The notes under the pieces were generated by a model. The model ran no database searches and had not been told where the DNA came from. It saw only the letters and a list, made by a program, of their open reading frames with translations. A stretch of DNA of 64,000 nt. It comes from JANJTY01 sp038257155. GTDB taxonomy: Bacteria; Pseudomonadota; Gammaproteobacteria; Xanthomonadales; Xanthomonadaceae. Position 1 is the stretch's first letter, and each line of letters starts with the position of its first letter. Positions 58,601 to 64,000 of the stretch are shown one piece after another. The stretch is taken from assembly GCA_038257155.1 (NCBI GenBank), contig JBBSJP010000007.1, forward strand, positions 91,399 through 155,398, in the 5' to 3' direction. The position numbers and the translations under genes were made by a program.

Positions 58601-58922
58601 CATCGTTGTAGAAGGTCAACTGCTTCGGCTCGCCGCCGGAAGCAGGCATCACATAGATCTGGCGGGTGCCGTCGTACTCGGCCGAGAAGGCGATCTGGCG
58701 GCCGTCCGGCGAGAACTTCGGATACAACTCCTGCCCCGCATGCGAGGTGAGGCGCAGCGCGGTGCCGCCGGCCGAGGACGCGATGTGGATGTCGCCCGCA
58801 TGCACGAACACCACGCGCTCGCCGTGGATGTCGGGAAAGCGCAGCAGCTTGGTCGGCGTTTGCGCGGAGGCCGTGCCGGCGACAAGCACCAGCAGGGCAG
58901 AAAGCAGGGGACGGGGAGACAT
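55668..58922 (-). CDS. Tricorn-like S41 protease, secreted
   Basis: ATG 58922 (MSPRPLLSALLVLVAGTASA) gives a signal peptide and 1084 residues. The N-terminal half is a beta-propeller of WD/TolB-like blades (FSPDGRQIAFSAEYDGTRQI; WSPDGKSIAYLSDASGEYEI; WSPDSKKLAFADKRQRLRIV). Near residues 690-880 come the tricorn core, a PDZ domain (GEFILAVNGQSTRGVKNF) and then the S41 serine protease (RIGYIHLPN; DDRYNGGGF; nucleophile in SSSGGDALPYYFRKLG). Tricorn proteases cut peptides into short pieces; this one is exported and probably periplasmic. Long and complete. Confidence 0.9.
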   Translation of the reverse strand: MSPRPLLSALLVLVAGTASAQTPTKLLRFPDIHGERVVFVHAGDIHIASSAGGTALRLTSHAGQELYPKFSPDGRQIAFSAEYDGTRQIYVMPASGGEPKQLTFYNDVGPMPPRGGTDNRVLDWTPDGKHILVRMNRVGWDERGGRHYLVPVDGGMEQPLVIPEGGAGMFSPDGRKLVYTPIDREFRTWKRTRGGRAQDVWIYDLDANRSQRVTQNRATDHQPMWIGETIYFVSDRESTLNLYAMASSETEPTAQPRKLTAFTEFDVLWPSAGPDNVVFENGGSIWRFDPSSGQATELAITVPGDRAPTQPRYVKPANFVESFGISPGGERALFGARGEIFSVPAKQGEIRNISNTPDAREISVSWSPDGKSIAYLSDASGEYEIHVRNQDGSGEARRITQDGDVWRFPPVWSPDSKKLAFADKRQRLRIVDVASGGFTEVDKAEYQDLTDYTWSPDSRWLAYTKSQANRNASIWLYSTEAGQTRQLTPDDTSETSPAFDPQGRYLYFLSNRDFNLTFSAYEFDFVYTNATRIYAGTLASDGPALYAPTSDEVGAADKKENGEKDKKDASKPLRVDIAGFNNRVIALKAPAGQYGGLNANGDGVFFVAGGQGPAELRYLALDADEPKAVQARVTGYALSGDGKKLLLAQSGGRYAIVDAKPDAKFDDNRLKLDEWELQINPRREWQQLYVDAWRTLRDWFYDPGMHGQDWSAIRARYATLLPHVTTRADLDYLLGEIAGEVNAGHVYVERGDESLVERKAGGLLGAEIEADSSGYFRIARIFPGENWQPTFRSPLTEPGVEIRQGEFILAVNGQSTRGVKNFYQLMQNTADQLVVLRVNGSAVEVGARDVRVTPIASETNLRYLDWVASRRALVDRLSNGRIGYIHLPNTAAEGSRELYRGLLAYRHKDALIIDDRYNGGGFIPDRMMEKLSRTPLNYWATRGLKPNATPILSHDGPKAMLINSTSSSGGDALPYYFRKLGLGPIIGTRTWGGLIGISGNPRLADNGAILAATFRFMGTDGKWAVEDEGVAPDVEVFDLPELVAQGRDPSVEMAVKMLLETLNQRGPRSEPVPPAAPKEFPSIR

Positions 58923-59021
58923 GCGGCCGGCCTTATCGAGTCGTGAAGCCAGCAAGTATGCCGCACACCGCCAATTTTGCGCGGGCCGGAAGTTGGGGCC
59001 CACGCACGGGCTGCACGCTTC

Positions 59022-59054
59022 TGTAGGTTGGCGCTGAGCGCAGCGAAGCCCAAC
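59022..59054. repeat. REP-type palindromic repeat
   Basis: GTAGGTTGGCGCTGAGCG followed by CAGCGAAGCCCAAC: the ends GTTGG/CCAAC and the centre CGCTGAGCGCAGCG form a hairpin. Between two minus-strand genes. A widespread bacterial repeat type. Confidence 0.65.
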
Positions 59055-59111
59055 GCGGCGCGATCCAACAGATCATCGGAGCGCCATCACGTCGTTCCGG
59101 GCGCACAGGCT

Positions 59112-60779
59112 CTATCCCGCCAGCGCCGCCTCAACACCGCTCCCAATGCCCGCCGTCTCAACCCGATTCCTGCCCTTGTGCTTGGCGCGATACAACGCCA
59201 GGTCGGCGCGCTCCAGCAGCGCTGTCATCGATTCGCCGCTGTGCCACTCGGCAAGCCCGATCGACACCGTCAGTTCCACAGGGCGCCCTGCTACCCGACT
59301 TCCATTTCGCTGAATGGCGGTGCGCAGGGATTCCGCGATTTCAACTGCATGCGCCAGGGCCGCGCCGGGCAGCACAACCACGAACTCCTCGCCACCATAG
59401 CGGGCCAGCAGATCGCTACCACGCAGCTCGCCGCGCAGGATCTTTGCGCAGGCGACCAGGCAGTCATCGCCCACCCCGTGCCCGAAGTTGTCATTGATCG
59501 CCTTGAAGTGATCCAGATCGAGAAACATCACGCACAGCCCCTGTGCGCTGCTTCCATTGGCCTGCAGCAACGCGGCAAGGCTGATGTCGAGCTGGCCACG
59601 ATTTGCCAGTCCGGTGAGCGGATCAATCCGCGCCACTTCACGCGCCGCGTGCATCTCGCGTTCGGCATAGCGCGCCGCCCGTGCGGTTGCCAACACCAAC
59701 ACCAAGGCGCCCAGGGTGCTGATCAGCGGGTGCGCGACCTCCAGCCAGTCGGGCGTACCTTCATAGCGCAGGAACAGGCTGGCACGATACAAGCCAACAC
59801 CCGACACCGCACCCCAGCCGATCAAATAGAACCAGCCTTGCGGCGAACCCGCCAAGGCGCGTGCAACACCCGTACCCAAGGCCAGGGCACCCAGGCCCAT
59901 GGTGAGCAGGTTGTTGATGTTGAGGAACAGCAGGTTGCCCGGATCCACCAGCTGCACCGCCAACGTCACCGCGCAGGCGACCAACAGCACTTCGAAAACG
60001 CGCCGCAGGCGTGGATAGTGGCGCGGGATGTCCAGGAACCACATCACGAAGGCATAGGCACAGATCATGCCCACGTTGATTGCGATTCCGTTCAGCCGCA
60101 TCGCGTGTGGCAGCAGCGTCGAGCCCGGCAGCAACGCGGTGATTTCGCCGCTCATCACCATCAGATAGAGCACCGAGCTGGCCACCCAGGCCGAGAACAG
60201 CAGCAGCATGCGGCGACGCAGCGCGAAGGCGTAAATTGCCGCCACCAGACCCAGCAGTACTTGCGCGCTAAGCAGCGCGCTGGTTATGCGCACCCGATTG
60301 GTGTCCTCCGCCAGGTACTGGGTCAAAGGCGTGAGGGAGAGTCGTATCGGCTGCCCGCGGCTTTGGCCGAGCGCGATGAAAACCGGCAAGTGCATGGACT
60401 CGGGTGCGAGCGCCAGTGCCAGTCGATGTCGCGAGCCGAGCTGCTGCGTACTGCTGTCGAATGTGGCAAGCCGGTGCGCTGCATAGTCGGGCGGTGCGTA
60501 GACGACAATCTCAGCGTCGTAGGCTTCCTTCAGTGCAAGCACCCAGGCCTCGTCCGCGTCGTGCGCAGGCGCCGTGGAAATCCGCCACCAACTGGGCCCC
60601 GACTGACGACGCAAGGCCAGTTCGGGAACGGGCAGCCAGACTTCCTGCAAGGCACGTACAGACTCGATAGATGCTTCGGCAGGCGTCTGCTGCAAGCGAT
60701 TGAGCCGCAGGGCATCACTTGCGATCAGCCCTGACGGCGCCAGTGCCAACAAGATCGTCGCCAGCCATCGCATTTGCAT
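59112..60779 (-). CDS. Membrane diguanylate cyclase (7TM sensor-GGDEF)
   Basis: ATG 60779, 555 residues. A signal peptide (LATILLALAPSGLIASD), a periplasmic beta-domain of the 7TMR-DISM type (SWWRISTAPAHDADEAWVLA), seven helices (about 170-370), and a GGDEF domain: RIDPLTGLANRGQLDISLAA, LFLDLDHFKAINDNFGH-like FLDLDHFKAINDNFGHGVG, the active site ARYGGEEFVVVL, and the RxxD inhibitory site RGSD five residues before it. It should make c-di-GMP and be feedback-inhibited. Active site intact, unlike 39206-41947. Confidence 0.92.
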   Translation of the reverse strand: MQMRWLATILLALAPSGLIASDALRLNRLQQTPAEASIESVRALQEVWLPVPELALRRQSGPSWWRISTAPAHDADEAWVLALKEAYDAEIVVYAPPDYAAHRLATFDSSTQQLGSRHRLALALAPESMHLPVFIALGQSRGQPIRLSLTPLTQYLAEDTNRVRITSALLSAQVLLGLVAAIYAFALRRRMLLLFSAWVASSVLYLMVMSGEITALLPGSTLLPHAMRLNGIAINVGMICAYAFVMWFLDIPRHYPRLRRVFEVLLVACAVTLAVQLVDPGNLLFLNINNLLTMGLGALALGTGVARALAGSPQGWFYLIGWGAVSGVGLYRASLFLRYEGTPDWLEVAHPLISTLGALVLVLATARAARYAEREMHAAREVARIDPLTGLANRGQLDISLAALLQANGSSAQGLCVMFLDLDHFKAINDNFGHGVGDDCLVACAKILRGELRGSDLLARYGGEEFVVVLPGAALAHAVEIAESLRTAIQRNGSRVAGRPVELTVSIGLAEWHSGESMTALLERADLALYRAKHKGRNRVETAGIGSGVEAALAG

Positions 60780-61109
60780 GCGCCCCGTGCTCCCCTGCCC
60801 GTGCGCTCCCAGTCTAGACGAGTATGGGCGGCAAGATTTCGCGCTTGGCGCAACTCGGTGCGCTGCATGGTCCCATGCTCTCCCACGTGCAGGAGAGCTC
60901 CCTGTGCGCGACCCGGGTGCTGGGGATTGCGAGAGGTGTCGGTGTGCATGGCGCTCCGGTCGCCGACAGGGTCAGCTCCTACACGAAGTCGAGGATGCCG
61001 TTGTAGAACGCACCCTGTGCGCGACCAGGGCGCTTGGGCTTGCTCAATGGTCGCTGTGTCTTGACGCTCGGGTCGCCGAGCGTTGTTTGTCAATCGTACG
61101 TAAATCGCC
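60780..61109. repeat. 330-base gap with a diverged direct duplication
   Basis: Two related segments, about 60898-61008 and 61010-61100, share CCTGTGCGCGACC, GTCGCCGA and other words at a spacing of about 111 bases. No gene is supported; a frame reading LCATRVLGIARG recurs as LCATRALGLAQ, which hints at decayed coding repeats. Confidence 0.45.
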
Positions 61110-63428
61110 CTACTTGGCAATCAACACCAACACTGATCGCCCCTGCACGCTGTAGTTCGTCCACTCGCCACCGATAAAGGCTTCACTGCCCGGCGTGACC
61201 ACGGTGTTCGACCCTTCATTCCAACTGGCCGTGTCAGTCACGCGATACCAATTCTTGCCATTCCCAGGCCAGGGCAAGCGAAAGTTCACCGCCCCAGACC
61301 AGCCGTTGTAGGCGACATAGATCGGGCTGCCGGAGGCACCAAACTCGCTGCCGTCGATGCGCCAGGCGATGGCATGATTCGAACCGCTGGTGAAGTAAGC
61401 CGCATCTGCCTGACCACCGTCAGGTTTGAACCAGCGCAACTGCTCCATCACGTTGCCATTGCCATCGTGGCCGAGATAGAAGCCGGCCGGACGCAACGCC
61501 GCATGCGCCTTGCGGAAGGCGATCAGCCGCTGGGTGAAGGTCTTGAAGTACTGATCCTGCGTATCCAGCGACCACAGCAGCCAGTTCGCCGGTGAATCCA
61601 GGTTGTAGGCATTGTTGTTGCCAAACTGGGTGCGCAGCATTTCATCGCCGCCGGTAATCATCGGCACCCCGGCACTCAGCATCAGCAGGGCCATGCCGGT
61701 ACGTGCCGCCTGGCGCTGCGCGCTGGGGCTGCCGCCCTGGTCCCAGCTGTGGTTGCTGTTGTGCCCGCCGTCCGACGGGCCGTATGGCCAGGGCTGGTTG
61801 TTCAGCTTGCTGTTGTAGGCATACAGATCGGCATGGGTGAAACCATCGTGCGCCACCACGAAATTGACCGAGTGCCAGGGCCTGCGCCCGTCATCGGCAT
61901 AGAGATCCGACGAACCGGAGAAACGCGTGGCGAGCTGACCCATGGTGACGGTCTCTACGCCTAGCTGGTTCTGCTTCTTGCGCAGCTCGTCGCGGTACTT
62001 GTCGTTCCACTCGATCCAGCCGCCGGGGAAGTTGCCGACTTGATAGGAATTGCCATCGATCGCCCAGGGTTCGGCGATCAGGTCGACGCCGCTGCCGCCG
62101 CCAAATGGGCGCGCTGGAATCTCGTTCAAGATGCGATTGAGCGCGGTGCCACTGTGCATCTTGTCGTAGTGGAAGCAGCCGTGTTCGCAGACATTGCCCA
62201 GCACCGAGGCCAGATCGAAACGGTAGCCATCGACACCCAGCGTGTCGCGCCAATAGACGAGCGAATCGATGATCAGGTTCTGCGCCACCGGATTGAAGGT
62301 GTTGTAGTTGCCACCCACGCCGGTGTTGTCCCAGGAGTACTGCCGGTCGCTGGTCAGCGAGTAATAGGTCGGATTGTCGAGACCGCGGAACGACTGGATG
62401 TTGTAGACCGTCCGCCCATCCGTACCACCCCAGGCACCACCCTCGCCGGTGTGGTTGTAGACCACGTCGATGTAGACCTTGATGCCGGCGTCGTGGAAGG
62501 ACTTCACCATCGCCTGGAATTCGCGCGTCGGGCCACCCGCCGTCTTGTCCGCTGCGTAGCGACGATCCGGCGCGAAGTAGTTGAGGGTCATGTAGCCCCA
62601 GTAGTTGTCGCCCGCCGCCGAATTCGGATCGACATCATTGGTGTCGTTCTGGGTTTCCTGCACCGGCAGGAACTCGACCGCGGTGATGCCGAGGCTGGCG
62701 AGATACGCCGCCTTGCGCGCCGCGCCGGCATAGGTGCCGCGGAGGGCCACCGGCACGCTTGTGTCGTTCATGGTCAGACCACGCACGTGCACTTCGTAGA
62801 CGATATCGTCCTTGAAGGCGCGGGTCGGCTTGCTGCCAATCGCCACCGGGGCAGACGCCAGCACGACGCCCTTGGGCGCGCAGGCTCCACTGTCCTTGTT
62901 GCGGTGGCTGGCGCCGGAGGCATACCGCGTGCCATCGGTGCAGCTCGGCGTGACCGGGTCATGGCTGATCTCGCGCGCATAAGGATCGAGCAGCAGTTTG
63001 TTCGGATTGAAGCGATTGCCCTGCGCATCGACATCGGTGACAAATCCAGTGCCGCTACCCTTGGTCCAGCCGCTGGAGTAAGTCCAGTTCGGCCCCCAGG
63101 CGCGGTAGCCGTAATACACCGTGCCGGTGATGCCATAGGAATTCTTCAGCGTCGACACCGAAGCGGTCTTGCTCCAGACATTGGTGCTGGTATTGCGCGT
63201 CATCACATAGCGCACGCGCTCCTGCGCGCCCGAGGCGGTCTTGTAAATCCACACCTCAACGCGCGTGGCGCGCGCCGAATAGACCTTGAAATCGATACCG
63301 GTGCCGCTGGCGTTGTAGCGCGCACCCAACTGGTGCGCATCGATCGCCGCATGGGCCGTGGCAGAAAGTACAAGCAGGGCCAACAGAACGCCCACCAGGC
63401 AGCGCCTGACCTTGGTCTCAACACGCAT
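61110..63428 (-). CDS. Secreted isoamylase / glycogen debranching enzyme (GH13)
   Basis: ATG 63428 follows GGGAGGG; 772 residues. A signal peptide (CLVGVLLALLVLSATAHA) precedes mature AIDAHQLGARYNASGTGIDF, as in Pseudomonas isoamylase. An N-terminal CBM48 domain leads into the GH13 barrel: region I DVVYNHTGEG, nucleophile in GVDGYRFDLASVLG, acid/base in DLIAEPWAI, and region IV FVVAHDGFTHADL. It hydrolyses alpha-1,6 branches of glycogen or amylopectin outside the cytoplasm. GlgX is the intracellular relative; the signal peptide argues against it. Not in an operon. Confidence 0.92.
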   Translation of the reverse strand: MRVETKVRRCLVGVLLALLVLSATAHAAIDAHQLGARYNASGTGIDFKVYSARATRVEVWIYKTASGAQERVRYVMTRNTSTNVWSKTASVSTLKNSYGITGTVYYGYRAWGPNWTYSSGWTKGSGTGFVTDVDAQGNRFNPNKLLLDPYAREISHDPVTPSCTDGTRYASGASHRNKDSGACAPKGVVLASAPVAIGSKPTRAFKDDIVYEVHVRGLTMNDTSVPVALRGTYAGAARKAAYLASLGITAVEFLPVQETQNDTNDVDPNSAAGDNYWGYMTLNYFAPDRRYAADKTAGGPTREFQAMVKSFHDAGIKVYIDVVYNHTGEGGAWGGTDGRTVYNIQSFRGLDNPTYYSLTSDRQYSWDNTGVGGNYNTFNPVAQNLIIDSLVYWRDTLGVDGYRFDLASVLGNVCEHGCFHYDKMHSGTALNRILNEIPARPFGGGSGVDLIAEPWAIDGNSYQVGNFPGGWIEWNDKYRDELRKKQNQLGVETVTMGQLATRFSGSSDLYADDGRRPWHSVNFVVAHDGFTHADLYAYNSKLNNQPWPYGPSDGGHNSNHSWDQGGSPSAQRQAARTGMALLMLSAGVPMITGGDEMLRTQFGNNNAYNLDSPANWLLWSLDTQDQYFKTFTQRLIAFRKAHAALRPAGFYLGHDGNGNVMEQLRWFKPDGGQADAAYFTSGSNHAIAWRIDGSEFGASGSPIYVAYNGWSGAVNFRLPWPGNGKNWYRVTDTASWNEGSNTVVTPGSEAFIGGEWTNYSVQGRSVLVLIAK

Positions 63429-63600
63429 TGGATTCCCTCCCCAGGGATGCACCACGACTCCATTGCCCCCTGGCAAGCCCCGGTCCGCGTGGAGGAATCT
63501 GGGGCGCGTCGAGTATAGGCAGCAGCCCACCGCATGGAACGATCCTGCATTCGTATTCATTGGAATTGGAAGTGCCGGCAACGTGAGAACTTCAACCCAA

Positions 63601-64000
63601 CGTAGGTCGGCTCAAGCCGCGAAGCGGTCGAGCCGACAATGCGAGAGCGACGGGTGTTGCGAACGTTGCGAGCCGCTCGCCGCGCCGCGTCGGATCCGCG
63701 CCGACGTTGTTTGTCGCCCGACCCAACGACCCGGCGGCGCTTGATCCGACCTACGACATCCAGGGTGGCCTTAACCCCACGTAGGTCGGCTCAAGCCGCG
63801 AAGCGGTGGAGCCGACAATGCGAGAGCGGCGGGTGTTGCGAACGTTGCCAGCCGCTCGGCGCGCCGCGTCGGATCCGCGCCGACGATGTCGGTCGCCCGA
63901 CCCGACGACCCGGCGGCGCTTGATCCGACCTACGACAACCAGGGTGGCCTTAACCCCACGTAGGTCGGCTCAAGCCGCGAAGCGGTGGAGCCGACAATGC
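63601..64000. repeat. 179-bp tandem repeat running off the window
   Basis: The unit starting CGTAGGTCGGCTCAAGCC occurs at 63601, 63780 and 63959, a period of exactly 179 bases. The first two copies are near identical (for example AAGCGGTCGAG versus AAGCGGTGGAG). Each unit contains an inverted pair (CGTAGGTCGG ... CCGACCTACG), so it can fold. No coding content is supported. Confidence 0.85.

Noticed and set aside
56688..58946. 752-codon open frame antisense to the tricorn-like protease
   Set aside because: The sense frame shows a signal peptide, propeller blades and S41 motifs; the antisense frame is low-complexity.
62040..63518. 492-codon open frame antisense to the isoamylase
   Set aside because: Shadow frame; the isoamylase has GH13 catalytic motifs and a strong ribosome-binding site.
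63601..64000. CRISPR array
   Set aside because: The period is 179 bases with near-identical whole units, not short repeats with unique spacers, and no cas gene is in the window.

Overview
Organism and overall character. The window is GC-rich (codon third positions strongly G/C) and reads like a chromosome segment of a gammaproteobacterium, most probably of the Lysobacterales (Xanthomonadales). Reasons: family-typical housekeeping proteins (RppH, ErpA, NudC, an AmpE-like protein, RpmB/RpmG, MutM, Rep), many short palindromic intergenic repeats, a multi-domain hybrid kinase with a C-terminal Hpt, and an FRDGFE-type C-terminus on a secreted cytochrome. This placement is inference; no 16S gene is present.

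Layout. (1) 1-2.1 kb: the end of a thiamine-diphosphate enzyme, then a scar of gene debris (5' end of an aspartate/aromatic aminotransferase, 3' end of a GGDEF gene, 3' end of a membrane-protein gene) around one small secreted Cys-rich protein. (2) 2.1-3.5 kb: a B12-binding radical SAM protein. (3) 3.6-26.3 kb: a large anaerobic-respiration region. It holds a DUF2249 / membrane protein / DGC-protein / chorismate mutase-UbiT operon, small Cys-tailed proteins, a GAF-PAS hybrid histidine kinase, a HMA metallochaperone-like protein, a HiPIP, a long minus-strand operon (19.6 to 10.8 kb), then ctaA, a second SCO gene, a DUF420 gene, ubiU-ubiV and a five-heme cytochrome c. The long operon encodes two different non-canonical heme-copper subunits I, a CuA subunit II, small membrane subunits, heme O synthase, a SCO protein and a cytochrome b-ferredoxin-reductase fusion. 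(4) 26.6-34.1 kb: a four-gene MoxR / DUF5682 / VWA / SWIM module equivalent to yehL-yehM-yehP-yehQ of E. coli. (5) 34.2-54.7 kb: tRNA-Met, rppH, bfd-bfr, two large signalling proteins, and mostly housekeeping genes up to rep. (6) 54.7-64 kb: a repeat-rich intergenic block, a tricorn-like protease, a diguanylate cyclase, a secreted isoamylase and a 179-bp tandem repeat running off the end.

How the genes work together. Ten sites matching the FNR/Dnr consensus TTGAT-N4-ATCAA (some with one or two changes) lie in front of genes between 6.4 and 26.3 kb. For seven of the genes the site centre is 62-78 nt before the chosen start codon. This ties together the putative NO-reducing heme-copper enzymes, their heme and copper maturation factors, the electron carriers, and the O2-independent ubiquinone pathway (UbiT, UbiU, UbiV). 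The region looks like a self-contained anaerobic NO-respiration regulon with its own quinone and cofactor supply. The function of the heme-copper enzymes as NO reductases is inferred from active-site residues, not shown.
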